Below, in pieces: positions 39,397 to 49,897 of a stretch of DNA of 54,808 nucleotides. The translations under genes were made by a program, and so were the position numbers. The notes under the pieces were generated by a model that saw only the letters and a list, made by a program, of their open reading frames with translations, did not search any database and had not been told where the DNA came from. This stretch comes from Acinetobacter sp. ANC 3813 (GTDB taxonomy: Bacteria; Pseudomonadota; Gammaproteobacteria; Pseudomonadales; Moraxellaceae), in the NCBI RefSeq assembly GCF_002135435.1, contig NZ_NEGK01000018.1, positions 1 to 54,808 of the forward strand. The letters are read 5' to 3'. Each line of letters starts with the position of its first letter. Position 1 is the stretch's first letter.

Positions 39397-39777
39397 ATGT
39401 CATTAAATTCAAAAAAAGTAGTCGAGTTTTCCATACTGGCTGTATTAGGTTTTACACTGTATTTCGGATATACTTCCTACCATCATTGGAAATATAAACA
39501 GGCTTTGAAGTCTGATAACCAAATTCAAGAGTGTGGTAAATTTATTGAAAGAAAAGAAATAGTTAAAGAAAGCTCTGGGAAAGCAGCTGACAGTATTGGG
39601 GCTATCTATACATTCAAGAATTCTCAAGGAGAATTATTCAGTTTTAGTGGTATTAAATACATTCACACGCATTTACCAAGACTCAGTACATTGCAGCCAC
39701 AACAACCCATTTGCTTTCAATATGCACCTATATGGAAAGATGAAAATGGTCTTTTCCCTCTTACTAAGCTTTATTAG
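39397..39777 (+). CDS. Hypothetical membrane-anchored protein, 126 aa
   Basis: One N-terminal helix (VVEFSILAVLGFTLYFGYTSY) is followed by a soluble domain of about 95 residues with two Cys (IQECGKF, QPICFQY) that could form a periplasmic disulfide. No family is recognised. It is AT-rich like the gene before it, with a 128-base gap. Its stop codon is covered by a 38-base palindromic terminator. No clear ribosome-binding site is seen. Confidence 0.55.
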   Translation: MSLNSKKVVEFSILAVLGFTLYFGYTSYHHWKYKQALKSDNQIQECGKFIERKEIVKESSGKAADSIGAIYTFKNSQGELFSFSGIKYIHTHLPRLSTLQPQQPICFQYAPIWKDENGLFPLTKLY

Positions 39778-39813
39778 AAATAAGACCCGATCATATGATC
39801 GGGTCTTATTTCT
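39776..39813. terminator. Perfect 19-bp inverted repeat, bidirectional terminator
   Basis: AGAAATAAGACCCGATCAT is followed immediately by its exact reverse complement. It terminates both the insertion genes and the convergent pepP gene. Confidence 0.85.
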
Positions 39814-39821
39814 AATTTGGC

Positions 39822-41144
39822 TTACTTCGCCATCAAGGCTTCAATCTCTTCTACAGACTTAACGACAGCAGCAGTTAAAACCAGAGGACCAGCTTTGGTC
39901 ACCGCCACATCATCTTCAATACGGATGCCAATCCCACGCCATTTTTCATCAACCGTTTCGTCATCAGGTGCAATATAAAGTCCAGGCTCGACCGTGACCA
40001 CCATGCCCTCTTCATAGGCACGCCATTCACCTTCTTGCTTGTATGAACCCACATCATGCACATCCATACCTAACCAATGGCCAGTGCCGTGCATGTAAAA
40101 TTGACGATAGCTTTCTTTGGTAATGATGTCTTCAATATCGCCTTGCATCAAGCCCAAATCCAGTAAGCCTTGCACCATAATACGTACCGCAACAGTATGC
40201 GGCTCTTTATATGAATTACCGATTCGCACCGCATCAATCGCAGCGATTTGCGCCTCGAGGATCACATTATAAAGCGCTTTTTGCTCTGCGCTGAATTTAC
40301 CATTCACAGGAAAAGTACGGGTAATGTCTGAGGCATACAGCTGATATTCACATGCCGCATCAATCAGCACTAAATCGCCATCTTTCAGTTCTTTGTCATT
40401 TTCCACATAATGCAGAATACAGCCATTTTCGCCTCCGCCGACAATACTGTTATAAGACGGCACACAGCCGTTTTTGCCAAATACATAATTCAGCTCTGCT
40501 TCCAGCGCATATTCCATCATGCCGGGTTTGACTGTTTGCATGGCACGGGTATGCGCTTCTGCTGAAATATCCGAAGCGATTTGCATCAACGCTAATTCAT
40601 CAGCAGATTTGCACAGACGCATTTCATCCACAATACGGTCCAGCTGAATCAACTGAGAGGGCGCAGAAGCGCCTTTACGCGAGTCAGCGTTTGCATCAGC
40701 AATCCATTTGGCAACACGCGCGTCAAAATCTGCTTGCTGACCAATGCGGTAAAATACTTTGTCCTTGTTTTGCAGTTTTTCTAGAATTTCTTCATCCAGC
40801 AAATCAATCGCATAAGCTTCATCAGCATCATAATCGTCCACTGCGCCATCAACACCCGCGCGGTAACCATTCCAAATTTCCATTTCACGGTCACGTTCAC
40901 GGCAAAACAAGCTATAGCTATAGCCTTCTTCTTCCGTGTCAAAAGTTTCAATGACCGCTACCGCTTCAGGTTCTGCAAAGCCTGTCAGATAAAAGAAACT
41001 GCTGTCCGCTCGGAATTTATAGTCTGCATCTCGGTTGCGCATTGCTTCTTTGCTGGTTGCAATAATCGCAATGCTGCGCAGCCCCATTTCGCCAGCCAAT
41101 ATATCGCGGCGTTCCTGAAAGTCAGCTTGTGTAAGTTTCTTCAT
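39822..41144 (-). CDS. pepP: Xaa-Pro aminopeptidase P
   Basis: The 440-residue metallopeptidase removes N-terminal residues preceding proline. The pita-bread fold ligands are visible: DLVLIDAACEY, SDITRTFPVNG, MHGTGHWLGMDVHDVG, VTVEPGLYI and GIRIEDDVAV, giving Asp, Asp, His, Glu and Glu at the dimanganese site. ATG 41144 (MKKLTQADFQERRD) is chosen over GTG 41162 because it aligns with E. coli PepP, and AGAAG lies upstream. It follows ygfB by 55 bases, so the two are co-transcribed. Confidence 0.95.
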   Translation of the reverse strand: MKKLTQADFQERRDILAGEMGLRSIAIIATSKEAMRNRDADYKFRADSSFFYLTGFAEPEAVAVIETFDTEEEGYSYSLFCRERDREMEIWNGYRAGVDGAVDDYDADEAYAIDLLDEEILEKLQNKDKVFYRIGQQADFDARVAKWIADANADSRKGASAPSQLIQLDRIVDEMRLCKSADELALMQIASDISAEAHTRAMQTVKPGMMEYALEAELNYVFGKNGCVPSYNSIVGGGENGCILHYVENDKELKDGDLVLIDAACEYQLYASDITRTFPVNGKFSAEQKALYNVILEAQIAAIDAVRIGNSYKEPHTVAVRIMVQGLLDLGLMQGDIEDIITKESYRQFYMHGTGHWLGMDVHDVGSYKQEGEWRAYEEGMVVTVEPGLYIAPDDETVDEKWRGIGIRIEDDVAVTKAGPLVLTAAVVKSVEEIEALMAK

Positions 41145-41199
41145 CTGAATGCTTCTTGTCACTCTTAAAAATGGATTAAATGGTGTTAAACGCCCAAAA

Positions 41200-41817
41200 T
41201 TAGCTTGGGCGGTGCGGTGTAAACATTTCTACAACATTATTTGTTTCAGCCGATTTCTTTTTAGAAAAGAGCTGTAAAAGCGGGCTTTCAGCCACTTCAA
41301 TTTTCTTGCGGCCCATAGACAGACTGATCGGAATCAAGCGCACAAATTCATAAAGTTCCTGATAACTTTCTTCACCGTCATCGTCATCATCGGATTCATC
41401 AAATTCAACCGATGCGACATCTTGCAGATGTTCAATCAACTCTTGCTCTTCTGCACGCAGCTGACCAGAAGCCAAACCAAAGCCCAAAACTACACCTGTA
41501 CACCAATCTGCAAGGGCTTGAACGCGTTCTGCCAAACTATGTTCATCATCTGGAAGCAGCGGTAAATAGTCTAATTCATCTTCTGAAAGCGCATGTGAGA
41601 TGTCTTCAGTTTCATCAGCTAAAATCGCAATCGCTTCTTCGCTAATTTCATTCACTTCCAGCGTTGCTAGAATTTGCTGCCATTCTTCACGCGTCGGCGC
41701 TTGGGTTATACAGACAATGCCCGTGAGCAAACCATGCAGTTCGCTTGGGCTGGAAATCTCTTCGATTTCGCTAAAATTGCTGTGCCACTCGGTCCAACCT
41801 GAAATATCGTCTTGCAT
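41200..41817 (-). CDS. ygfB: UPF0149 (YgfB-like) protein
   Basis: The 205-residue acidic, mostly helical protein has the YgfB pattern (SPSELHGLLTGIVC; VQALADWCTGVVLGFGLASG; YQELYEFVRLIPISL). The family includes a Pseudomonas regulator of AmpD expression; a role here is not inferred further. An Asp/Glu-rich patch (ESDDDDDGEES) lies near residue 140, and the C-terminal tail after residue 170 is not typical. ATG 41817 is preferred to TTG 41829 (GGAT about 9 nt before). Divergent from the coiled-coil gene. Confidence 0.9.
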   Translation of the reverse strand: MQDDISGWTEWHSNFSEIEEISSPSELHGLLTGIVCITQAPTREEWQQILATLEVNEISEEAIAILADETEDISHALSEDELDYLPLLPDDEHSLAERVQALADWCTGVVLGFGLASGQLRAEEQELIEHLQDVASVEFDESDDDDDGEESYQELYEFVRLIPISLSMGRKKIEVAESPLLQLFSKKKSAETNNVVEMFTPHRPS

Positions 41818-41881
41818 TCGTTTATCCAATCTCTATACTTCTTATATATTACCTTTGTTTGCAATACTGTGCGACCTCGAT

Positions 41882-42433
41882 ATGTTAGAAGAATTACAGC
41901 GTCTGCAAGCGCATTTAAACGTTTTAAAAACGAAACTTGCGCAATTTGAAAGTGAAAACAGCTCACTGACAGAAGAAAAAAATTCTGCGGGTGAACAGCA
42001 TCATGCGCAGATTGTGCATAAAAACGGCATCATCACCCAAAAACAAGAAGAAATTGATACGCTGACTGAGCAATTGACTGAATCGCGCAGTCAATTTCAA
42101 AATCTGAATACCGATGCGGCGTCTTTAGCTGACCGCTATAGCCGTCTGGAAAAAAGCTGCACCGATTTAAAAAACCGTTTTCAGGAAATCTTAGCCGAGC
42201 GCAATGAACTGCGAGTGGTGAAAGAAAAAATGCAAAACGAACAGCGTCAAGCCGCGCAGGAAATTCAATCTTTGCAGCAAGAGCGCCAGCGCCTGCTGCA
42301 AAAAAATGAACATGCCAAAGCAAAAGTGGAAGCCATTATTCAGCGTTTAGCCATTTTAGGCACCGCGCAGGATCAGCATGCACAGGAAATCCAGCAATTG
42401 GCCCACCCAACTGACGCAAACGAGGAAGTTTAA
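41882..42433 (+). CDS. Coiled-coil protein upstream of zapA (ZapB-like/TIGR02449-like N-terminus)
   Basis: From ATG 41882 the product has 183 residues and is predicted as an almost continuous coiled coil, rich in Gln, Glu and Leu heptads (MLEELQRLQAHLNVLKTKLA start). Small coiled-coil proteins of the TIGR02449 type commonly precede zapA in this neighbourhood. This one is much longer than the roughly 65-residue family core. It ends 2 bases before zapA, so the pair is co-translated and a cell-division role is inferred. An upstream in-frame extension from 41600 was rejected because it lies antisense in ygfB. Confidence 0.75.
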   Translation: MLEELQRLQAHLNVLKTKLAQFESENSSLTEEKNSAGEQHHAQIVHKNGIITQKQEEIDTLTEQLTESRSQFQNLNTDAASLADRYSRLEKSCTDLKNRFQEILAERNELRVVKEKMQNEQRQAAQEIQSLQQERQRLLQKNEHAKAKVEAIIQRLAILGTAQDQHAQEIQQLAHPTDANEEV

Positions 42434-42435
42434 GC

Positions 42436-42723
42436 ATGAGCGAACAAATTGCCGTCGATTTAAAAGTCCTTGGGCATAATTTCCGTTTATCGACCACAGC
42501 AAATCAGCAAGCAGACTTGGAACGTGCAGCTCAACTGTTAAATGATAAATATGATGAGTTCCGCCGCAAAGCGCCACGTATGGAACCCAGCAAGCTGATC
42601 ATTATGGTTGCGCTGGAACTGATGCAGGAAGTCCTCAGCATGAACAAGAGCCTGCAGGAATATGAACACTGTGAGCGATTGCTTCAGACAATTTTAGAAG
42701 AAGCCAAAGATCTCGCTGAATAA
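42436..42723 (+). CDS. zapA: Cell division protein ZapA
   Basis: The 95-residue protein bundles FtsZ filaments at the septum. VDLKVLGHNFRLSTTANQ and the following helical dimerisation region (LELMQEVLSMNKSLQEYE) are typical. GAGGA lies before ATG 42436. The 6S RNA gene follows, as in E. coli and Pseudomonas. Confidence 0.93.
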   Translation: MSEQIAVDLKVLGHNFRLSTTANQQADLERAAQLLNDKYDEFRRKAPRMEPSKLIIMVALELMQEVLSMNKSLQEYEHCERLLQTILEEAKDLAE

Positions 42724-42788
42724 GCGGGATTTTTTGCATAAAGCATAGCCAAATAAAATAAGTTTACGCATCAAATACCGCAAGTGAT

Positions 42789-42816
42789 TTGCCAACAGCG
42801 CTTAATTCGTTATACT
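42789..42816 (+). promoter_or_regulatory. 6S RNA promoter
   Basis: TTGCCA (42789-42794), a 16-bp spacer and TATACT (42811-42816), about 7 bases before the first paired base of the RNA. Confidence 0.75.
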
Positions 42817-42822
42817 TGCCTT

Positions 42823-43003
42823 AACTCTGAGGTGTTCGCCAGTAAGTCTATATCCCTGCCGATACTTATATCTCCGGATGCGTTCTGCATATTTAGAGTG
42901 TATGCCTGCCTTCGTGCAGGAAACCCATGGAGTATGCGTCGCGTCCACCTTGAACTCATCGGGTTCAGGGTAACGACATTGCAGCGGCACTTTCGGAGCT
43001 ATT
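42823..43003 (+). ncRNA. ssrS: 6S RNA
   Basis: 6S RNA binds sigma70 RNA polymerase in stationary phase. The 5' end (CTCTGAGGTGTTCGCC) pairs with the 3' end (GGCACTTTCGGAG) to close the long hairpin. The internal segment CACCTTGAACTCATCGGGTT resembles the conserved arm of E. coli 6S RNA. The length of about 181 nt is normal. It lies directly after zapA. The usual downstream fau gene is absent; a type I secretion locus is there instead. Ends are approximate. Confidence 0.92.
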
Positions 43004-43104
43004 TATTTTATTGCTGTCTGTCTCCTATAATCATTATAAAAATACACTCTTATTTCTGAAACTTATCCGCTAATATTAGTTATTCTTTTTTAATTTTATT
43101 GCAT

Positions 43105-43132
43105 AAAAAACCCTGCATTCAGCAGAGTTTTT
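43105..43132 (-). terminator. Terminator of the type I secretion operon
   Basis: On the minus strand AACTCTGC pairs with GCAGGGTT (one wobble) around a short loop, followed by T6. Confidence 0.8.
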
Positions 43133-43157
43133 CAGTTAATGATCTTCTAAGCCATTT

Positions 43158-44336
43158 CTATCGTTCACGCAAGGCTTCTTTCGCTTTGTTAAACGGCTTG
43201 ACCAGATAGTCCAGCACACTCTTCGCTCCCGTTTTAATATCTACGGTTGCCACCATACCCGGCGTAATTGCAAATTGCTTACCGTCTTTATTTTTCAATT
43301 TGTCTACATCGGTACGGATATAAACGCGGTAGTAGAATTGATCCTGCTTGACCTCATCACGCAAAGTATCAGGTGAAATTACGGTGACTTTGCCTTTCAG
43401 CCCGCCATAAATGGAATAATCATAAGCAGTAATTTTGACCAGCGCTTCCTGTCCCGGATGAATAAAGGCAATATCGCGCGGAGAAATTCGCGCTTCTACC
43501 AGCAGTTGTTCATCTAAAGGAACAATCGTCATCAATTTACCGTTTTGAGTTATGACACCACCAATTGTCATCACATCAATTTCTTTGACAATACCGCGTA
43601 CAGGCGATTTAAATACAGTACGGCTCAGCGAATCAGACTTGCCTCTCACCACCTGAGATTGTGTTTCAATATCAGTATTGGCCTTTGCCAGCTCTTCCCG
43701 CGCCTGAACAAAATACTGATTACGGATATCATTCATCTGATTGCGCAATTCATTTGCTTGACGTTTTAAGCGCAGCACTTCAACCTCACTGGCAGCCCCC
43801 TTTGCAACCAAGGGTTCGGTCATTTTCAGTTCTTGCTCAACTAAAACCAGCGCCTGTTTTAAACCCGCAATCGATTCTTCTAAATTGGCGCGGCGTGAAC
43901 GGTATAACGCTGTTTCTTCCTGAATCAGCGCCTGCTCTTTGGCCAGCTCTGAAGGAAAGCTTAAAGGCGTGCCGTTGACTTCTGCACGCAATCGCGCAGC
44001 CGTCGCTCTTGACGACAAAAGCAATGACGCGGATTCACCTACATTGGATTCAAATCGAGTCGGATCGAGCTGCGCCAAAACTTGGCCTTTTTCAACAATC
44101 TGACCTTCCTGTACAGTCAATTTAGTTAAAATACCGCCCTCAAGTGATTGAATGACTTGCTCTTTAGACGATGCAATCACTTTCCCCGTACCTGTAGAAA
44201 CCTCTTCCAGCTTAAACATCCAAGCCCAAATCAGCAGGGCCAGTAATCCAATGCAAATTATCCAAATAAACAACGACGGTTTAGGCAAACTCGGTTCTAA
44301 ATCACGCATATGGCTTGCTTTACTTTGCTGATTCAT
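43158..44336 (-). CDS. Type I secretion membrane-fusion protein (HlyD/LapC-like)
   Basis: The 392-residue periplasmic adaptor has one N-terminal membrane helix (residues 21-40) and then a lipoyl-type half ([35 protein letters not shown], shown here only as landmarks GGIL and EGQIV). A long alpha-helical hairpin (about 90-210) and a beta-barrel end (FITPGM-like [13 protein letters not shown]) typical of HlyD follow. It links the inner-membrane ABC exporter to the TolC-like channel. Its start overlaps the ABC gene by 17 bases. It is the last gene of the operon, followed by a terminator. Confidence 0.92.
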   Translation of the reverse strand: MNQQSKASHMRDLEPSLPKPSLFIWIICIGLLALLIWAWMFKLEEVSTGTGKVIASSKEQVIQSLEGGILTKLTVQEGQIVEKGQVLAQLDPTRFESNVGESASLLLSSRATAARLRAEVNGTPLSFPSELAKEQALIQEETALYRSRRANLEESIAGLKQALVLVEQELKMTEPLVAKGAASEVEVLRLKRQANELRNQMNDIRNQYFVQAREELAKANTDIETQSQVVRGKSDSLSRTVFKSPVRGIVKEIDVMTIGGVITQNGKLMTIVPLDEQLLVEARISPRDIAFIHPGQEALVKITAYDYSIYGGLKGKVTVISPDTLRDEVKQDQFYYRVYIRTDVDKLKNKDGKQFAITPGMVATVDIKTGAKSVLDYLVKPFNKAKEALRER

Positions 44337-46458
44337 TTTTTTGCCCCTGATGTGGTGTTGTCTGATTTAATACCTGCGCCTTGGGCCCATCCATCACAAT
44401 TCGGCCTTCATGCACCACAATAATTCGGTCCACCAATTCAAGCACCGCGCGGCGATGCGTCGCAATAACCAAGGTTTTATTGCCCAGCCACGTTTTTAAT
44501 TGATCAATCAGCATTTTTTCTGTCACATCATCAATGGCTGCTGTAGGTTCATCCAACAGCAGAATATTCGGCTGGCGCAGCAGCAAACGAGTCAACAGTA
44601 AAGCCTGACGCTGACCGCCAGAAAAACCAACACCACCTTCTAGAATTTGATGATCTAAACCTTCTTTTTTATCAAGAACAAAACTTAAAGCGCCTGTAAT
44701 TTTTAAAGTATGCAAAATTTCGTCATCAGTCACCAGCGGCGCACCCAGCTTTAAATTTTCACGTACAGAACCAAAGAACAGCTGTGCATTTTGGTTCAGC
44801 AAGCCCATATCGCGGCGCACATCCGAAGGATCAATCAAACCTAGATCAATGCCGTCCAATTTAATTTTGCCTTGCACAGGCTCTTGCATACCGGAAAGCA
44901 ATTGCAGCAAGGTCGATTTACCCGCACCGTTGCGGCCTAAAATCGCAATTTTTTCTCCCTCTTTAATTTCCAGCTTAGGGATGGTTAAAGAAGCGCGTTC
45001 ATCATCCTGTCCATATTGGAAAATCACATTGTTCAATTCGTAATGGCCTAAAATGGCAGGACGGTGAATTAAATGTGCCTGATCCGGCTGATCGACAGGT
45101 TTTTTCATCAATTCATCTAAGCTGGCTTTTGCCACTTTTGCCTGCTGCAATCTGCCCAGCACGCCAGCAATTTGTGAAATTGGTGCAAGCATACGTGATG
45201 ATAAAATTGAACATGCAACCAGTGCACCCGTCGTCATATCGCCTTTCATCACTGCGAAACAGCCCACAAGCACGACAATGGCAAAAGTTAAACCCTGAAT
45301 TTTTTGTGTCCACGCGGTCATAATGCCGACCAGCTTACGCTGACGCATTGAAATCTCAGCTGAGATTTCATTCATATGGTTCCACTGATTTTGGAAACGG
45401 GATTCAGCGCGCAGCAGTTTAATATCTTCAATGCCCTGAACTGCTTCTACCAAAATAGCATTGCGGATAGCGCCTTCACGCATGCCTTCTGAGGCTAATT
45501 TTGCCAGCGGCTTTTGAATTAAAATGCCTGGAATAATCATCAATGGCACAACAACGACCATCACCCAGAATAAATTACCGCCAATGATCCAGAAAATAGC
45601 CAAGAACAATAAGAAAAATGGCAAATCGGCTAATGCTGTGATTGTGGTCGAGGTGACTAGCTCACGTACGCCTTCCAATTCACGGATTTGAGAAATAAAT
45701 GTTCCTGTAGATTTCGAACGTTCTTTATTTTTAATGCGCAGCGCATGACCAAATACACGGTCAGAAATTTTTAAATCTGCACGTTTACCAATAATGTCAG
45801 ACAGATATATTCGAGCAATGCGCAGGCTAAATTCAAATACTGCAGCAATTAAAACACCGCCAGCCAATACCCATAAGGTTGGAACAGATTGGGCTGGAAT
45901 GACGCGGTCGTACACATTCATCGAAAAAACAACGGTAGCCAACGCCAAAATATTTGCCATCATCGATGCAAACATGATGTCGATATAGCGTTTCCAGTCT
46001 TTCAATACAATGGACCAAAACCAGCTCGGCTCATAGGGTTTAACGTATTCATCAACCCGCACATCAGCAATAGATTTTTCTGGGCGCAGAATATAGACAT
46101 TGGCAGTATTTTGTTTAAGCAGATCAATACTAATTACTTGCGCAAGGCCTTGGTCGCCGCTGAATTGAATACTGGCATTTCCTTCTGCATCCACTTTATC
46201 CAGAACGCCAACTTGACCGTTTTTCATTTCAATCAACAGCGGCAAACGCCATGGATTTAACATCTCCTCACTGAAGCTGTTTTTCCTGAGGCTTAAACCA
46301 ATTTGACGGCAAACCGTAGACAGCACATCGTCAATATCTTGGTTTGGGTTCCAATCTAACTGCAGGCGTAAACGCTCTTCTGAGGGTTCGATTCGGTAAT
46401 GCTTAGCAATGGCAAGTACGGCATTCAGCCATGGCTGGTAATTTATAGAATTGCTCAT
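44320..46458 (-). CDS. Type I secretion ABC exporter (LapB/RtxB-like)
   Basis: The 712-residue protein has an N-terminal C39-peptidase-like domain without the catalytic Cys (residues 1-135), as usual for RTX and adhesin exporters. Six membrane helices follow (about 160-420), then an ATPase with Walker A GRNGAGKS (508-515), signature FSGGQ (612-616) and Walker B LLLDEP (near 633). Such transporters export large RTX proteins through a C-terminal signal. The start overlaps the TolC-family stop by four bases. The adjacent giant adhesin is the obvious substrate. Confidence 0.93.
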   Translation of the reverse strand: MSNSINYQPWLNAVLAIAKHYRIEPSEERLRLQLDWNPNQDIDDVLSTVCRQIGLSLRKNSFSEEMLNPWRLPLLIEMKNGQVGVLDKVDAEGNASIQFSGDQGLAQVISIDLLKQNTANVYILRPEKSIADVRVDEYVKPYEPSWFWSIVLKDWKRYIDIMFASMMANILALATVVFSMNVYDRVIPAQSVPTLWVLAGGVLIAAVFEFSLRIARIYLSDIIGKRADLKISDRVFGHALRIKNKERSKSTGTFISQIRELEGVRELVTSTTITALADLPFFLLFLAIFWIIGGNLFWVMVVVVPLMIIPGILIQKPLAKLASEGMREGAIRNAILVEAVQGIEDIKLLRAESRFQNQWNHMNEISAEISMRQRKLVGIMTAWTQKIQGLTFAIVVLVGCFAVMKGDMTTGALVACSILSSRMLAPISQIAGVLGRLQQAKVAKASLDELMKKPVDQPDQAHLIHRPAILGHYELNNVIFQYGQDDERASLTIPKLEIKEGEKIAILGRNGAGKSTLLQLLSGMQEPVQGKIKLDGIDLGLIDPSDVRRDMGLLNQNAQLFFGSVRENLKLGAPLVTDDEILHTLKITGALSFVLDKKEGLDHQILEGGVGFSGGQRQALLLTRLLLRQPNILLLDEPTAAIDDVTEKMLIDQLKTWLGNKTLVIATHRRAVLELVDRIIVVHEGRIVMDGPKAQVLNQTTPHQGQKNESAK

Positions 46459-47978
46459 GGCTCGATCTCAATCCCTTGAATAGGTAAATTATTTAACTGA
46501 TAAAATTCGCGGGAGCGGCCTGTGACTTTAATGTATTCAATCAGGCCCGAATAAATATCGTATCTGGCGTTTTCAATTTCTTGAGCCACACTATGTATGG
46601 ATTGTTCGGCATTCAATAAATCCAGCACGGTTCGAGTGCCTAATTTATATTGCTCTTGATATAGCTCTTTAGTGCGCGCTGTAGTTTCTCTGCGGGCGCT
46701 TAATACATCCATCTGTTTTTGCTTATAAACTACTTGCTCGCGGATTAAGCGGACTTGATCTGACACATCTCTGTATACAGCTTTCACTTGCGCTTTTGCC
46801 GCTTCTTCAGCATAGCCTGCTGAACGCGCTCTAGAACGAATTGCACCGCCTTGGAAGAAGTTGCTGTTTGCTTCGAGCATGACTGAACTGTATAAGCCAT
46901 CATCTTCATTGTTATTTGGATTTCGGCCATTCAGCGCTTGGCTTAAACTGCCTTTGATATTGATTGTGGGATAAGCATTCAATTTAGCCTGTTCTTTTTG
47001 TGATTTGGCAATTTCCACATTAGCCTGCGCAGCCATCATATCTGGAATACGCGTAAATTCAGGATCTTGATATAAACCCGCATTTCGTACGACATAATCT
47101 GGAATCGTAAATTTCATACCTAAAGCGTTATAGCCAAGCAAGGTGCTGAGTTTCTGCTGATATTGGCGTAAGGCAGTTTCCTGCACAATTTTATTGGTTT
47201 CTGCCGCTTCTAAAGTAGATTGTGCCTGCACTGGATCGGCCTGACTGCTGATACCTGCCCGTGCACGCAAATTTGCAATTTCAGCAATACGGCCCACACC
47301 TTTAACTTGCTGTTCGGCAATTTTAACAATTTCCTGATAGCGGTTGATATTTACAATGGCATTAACAGTTTGATATGCAATGTTATCGACATCAACTAAA
47401 AGCTGTGCCTGACTTTCTAATAACTTCGCTTCTTCGGTATTGACTGATGTTTTAACTTTGCCAAAGTCATACAGCATTTGAGTTGCAGACAAAGTGTACA
47501 GCTGCCTGCCGCGTTCTCCTGTGGTTAAATCTGCAGTGCTGATACCGCCTGAGATTTGTGGGAAATACTGTGATTTTGCAGTATCAATATTGGCATTCTG
47601 GCTAGCCATACTTGCAATACTTTGAGAAATATCTGGATGTTGCTGCAAAGCTTGATGGATTGCGTCAACCATAGAAACTTCAGAGCGGTTCGATATTTGA
47701 TTACTGCTTAATGCCGCAACTGAAGCGACGGCTTTAGGCTGCGCACTTGTAACCGTCGGCAAAGCGCCATACTCTGTGCGTTGTTCTAGTTGAAAATTAC
47801 TTAATGCTTGTACACTGACTTTATTACTGTCGTTTTGCTGAGGGTTAAATATCTGGCTTACTTCTTTTTTGGCTGAGTTTAAATAGTCTTGAAATTCAGC
47901 CGCCTGCACTTGCTGTAAAGCAAGTGGTAATGGCAACATCAAGATCATCAGTCCTAATTTTGATTTAATAATACTCAT
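46455..47978 (-). CDS. TolC-family outer-membrane channel (LapE-like)
   Basis: The 507-residue protein has a signal peptide ([17 protein letters not shown]) and an extra N-terminal stretch of about 75 residues rich in Gln, Asn and Ser. The outer-membrane efflux repeats then follow ([56 protein letters not shown]). It forms the outer-membrane exit of the type I system. No terminator separates it from the upstream capA-like gene (122 bases), so read-through from the AT-rich block is possible. Confidence 0.92.
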   Translation of the reverse strand: MSIIKSKLGLMILMLPLPLALQQVQAAEFQDYLNSAKKEVSQIFNPQQNDSNKVSVQALSNFQLEQRTEYGALPTVTSAQPKAVASVAALSSNQISNRSEVSMVDAIHQALQQHPDISQSIASMASQNANIDTAKSQYFPQISGGISTADLTTGERGRQLYTLSATQMLYDFGKVKTSVNTEEAKLLESQAQLLVDVDNIAYQTVNAIVNINRYQEIVKIAEQQVKGVGRIAEIANLRARAGISSQADPVQAQSTLEAAETNKIVQETALRQYQQKLSTLLGYNALGMKFTIPDYVVRNAGLYQDPEFTRIPDMMAAQANVEIAKSQKEQAKLNAYPTINIKGSLSQALNGRNPNNNEDDGLYSSVMLEANSNFFQGGAIRSRARSAGYAEEAAKAQVKAVYRDVSDQVRLIREQVVYKQKQMDVLSARRETTARTKELYQEQYKLGTRTVLDLLNAEQSIHSVAQEIENARYDIYSGLIEYIKVTGRSREFYQLNNLPIQGIEIEP

Positions 47979-48100
47979 TTTAAAAAATCTATTTTAAATC
48001 CACTATTAATTAATTTACCTGACAAGTAAAATATACATGCCAACCCTGTTGTCTAAATTTAATTAATCTAAAATTAGTATTAATTCCCTCACATCAATCA

Positions 48101-49897
48101 TTAAAAATTAATAATCCTTTTTTCAAAATAAAATGGCCATTCAGATGTATTTACGCTATCAAAATTAAAACTCGAATAGTAATCTTGCACCACAGCAAAT
48201 TGTTCTAAATTCACAAAATCTGGCTGCCACATTGTTTCTCTATTGTTTGAATCTATAGGAAATAGCTTTAAGCTCATATTTGAATTATCAAAATTTAATT
48301 GCGCAATCATTCCAAAAGGCATAGCGTCTGGATAACCTTCATATTCCCCGTCACTATTAAAAATTCCATTACCAATACTATATAAAACTGTTTTTCCTTT
48401 ATGGTCTTCAATGGACTGAAGTGCGTGTGCACCATGACCAACAATCAGATCTGCACCACATTGAATTAATTTATTTGCTAAATGTTTCTGATAATTTTGA
48501 GTAGGTAAGAAATCTACCCCCCAATGAGATAAAACAATTATTGTATGATCTGGATAAAATGTTTTTTCTGCTTTAATTGACTCAGTTAATATACTTTCAA
48601 GAGTGGCAACCCCTGGTTCAGAAGGAGTCGCATAAAACTTAAATATTTTTTGATTCGTCGCTCGATGCCAATAACCTGCATAAAATGAAATGACTCTCCC
48701 ATTAATCTTAACTCTTAATGGCTTACAAGCATCTAATTCATTTAATCCTGCACCAAAATTTTTAATATTGTGCTTATTTAATATTTCTAAGGTATGCGAT
48801 ATTCCGTCTTCGCCATAATCTGCGGTATGATTATTCGCTAATGATAAATATTTTATATTTGCTTTTTCCAATGCAGTAATAGTCTTTTCATCATCCGCAC
48901 CTAAAATAAATTTTTTCAAACCAATGAGTGGAGATTGAATACTTTGATTAATAAAACACGCTTCATGGTTTGCAATATTAATATCAGCATGATGTAAAAA
49001 AATTTCTAATTTTCCAAAACTATAAGAATAACCATGATTAATTAATGGATCAAAAAAATCTTTACGCTTACTTCTACGCGCTGAATAATATTCACCTAAA
49101 TAAGTATCCCCAATTAAATTAATTATGGCATTAGACTTTTTAATATCTGCATCGACTTGCAAAAAATCAGAGCTTAGAAAATTAATTTTTTCGTCTAAAA
49201 AAACTCTTTCGATTAATGAGTCTTGTTGAAATGAATTTTCCACACCTTGAGTAACAACATAAGAGAAAACTTTATTCTGCTCGATCTTCCAAGAAACACT
49301 TATATTTAAAAAATCAAAAAAATATGTAATTTTATTTAAATCAAGCAAATAAGACTGTGCTAAAAAAATCTTTCCTTTGAAATACGTTTTACTTTCGGAA
49401 AGAATATTTAAATAAAATGGGTTAATTTTAGAAAACAATTCTGAAATAGTTAAAACATCTTCCAAATTATAATCTTGGTTTAGCTTTGAATTTGATTTAC
49501 CAGACAAATTTTTTGCACAATTTTCACTTAGATTATTTTCATTAATGATCTCAATAAAATAATCACTCATTTTTTTTTGTGTTTTCAAAAAAACATGATT
49601 TGATAATAAAAAAAGTGAATCCACACCTGAGGTAATCTTATAATTTACTAATACCTGAAATAAGCTAAGTTGATCTCCTAATTGATAGCCAACAATACCT
49701 TTTCCTTTTTCTTTTATAGCTGTTTCATTTACAACCACAATATCTTCGAAATTAATTTTCCGCTGTTCTAAAAGTTTAAAAACTGTATATAGAGCTAAGA
49801 ATGGACCAATTCCCTGATTATTTTTAGAAAAATCTACTTTTTTTGAATTAGATAAATTTATATCATTTAAAGCTTTTTTAAAGATAAAATTAAACAT
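48101..49897 (-). CDS. CapA-type metallophosphatase with a degenerate D-Ala-D-Ala carboxypeptidase-like N-terminal domain
   Basis: The 598-residue protein has two parts. Residues about 250-560 carry the CapA motifs: GD (263-264), NHE (310-312), NNHTADYG (355-362), HWG (458-460) and GHGAH (487-491), a complete dimetal phosphoesterase set. Residues about 10-235 resemble family S11 carboxypeptidases (LLEQRKINFEDIVVVNE; GDQLSLFQVLVNYKITSGVDS; DVLTISELFSKINPFYL). The SxxK serine and lysine, the SxN asparagine and the KTG motif are all lost. There is no signal peptide or membrane helix, unlike classical CapA. It overlaps the glycosyltransferase gene by 8 bases and is very AT-rich. Function unknown. 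Confidence 0.78.
   Translation of the reverse strand: MFNFIFKKALNDINLSNSKKVDFSKNNQGIGPFLALYTVFKLLEQRKINFEDIVVVNETAIKEKGKGIVGYQLGDQLSLFQVLVNYKITSGVDSLFLLSNHVFLKTQKKMSDYFIEIINENNLSENCAKNLSGKSNSKLNQDYNLEDVLTISELFSKINPFYLNILSESKTYFKGKIFLAQSYLLDLNKITYFFDFLNISVSWKIEQNKVFSYVVTQGVENSFQQDSLIERVFLDEKINFLSSDFLQVDADIKKSNAIINLIGDTYLGEYYSARRSKRKDFFDPLINHGYSYSFGKLEIFLHHADINIANHEACFINQSIQSPLIGLKKFILGADDEKTITALEKANIKYLSLANNHTADYGEDGISHTLEILNKHNIKNFGAGLNELDACKPLRVKINGRVISFYAGYWHRATNQKIFKFYATPSEPGVATLESILTESIKAEKTFYPDHTIIVLSHWGVDFLPTQNYQKHLANKLIQCGADLIVGHGAHALQSIEDHKGKTVLYSIGNGIFNSDGEYEGYPDAMPFGMIAQLNFDNSNMSLKLFPIDSNNRETMWQPDFVNLEQFAVVQDYYSSFNFDSVNTSEWPFYFEKRIINF

Noticed and set aside
41600..41881. N-terminal extension of the coiled-coil gene
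   Set aside because: The extension is antisense to ygfB and does not continue the coiled-coil pattern; ATG 41882 fits the conserved start.
42784..43059. A 91-codon forward frame
   Set aside because: It lies over the 6S RNA gene, whose paired ends and promoter explain the sequence.
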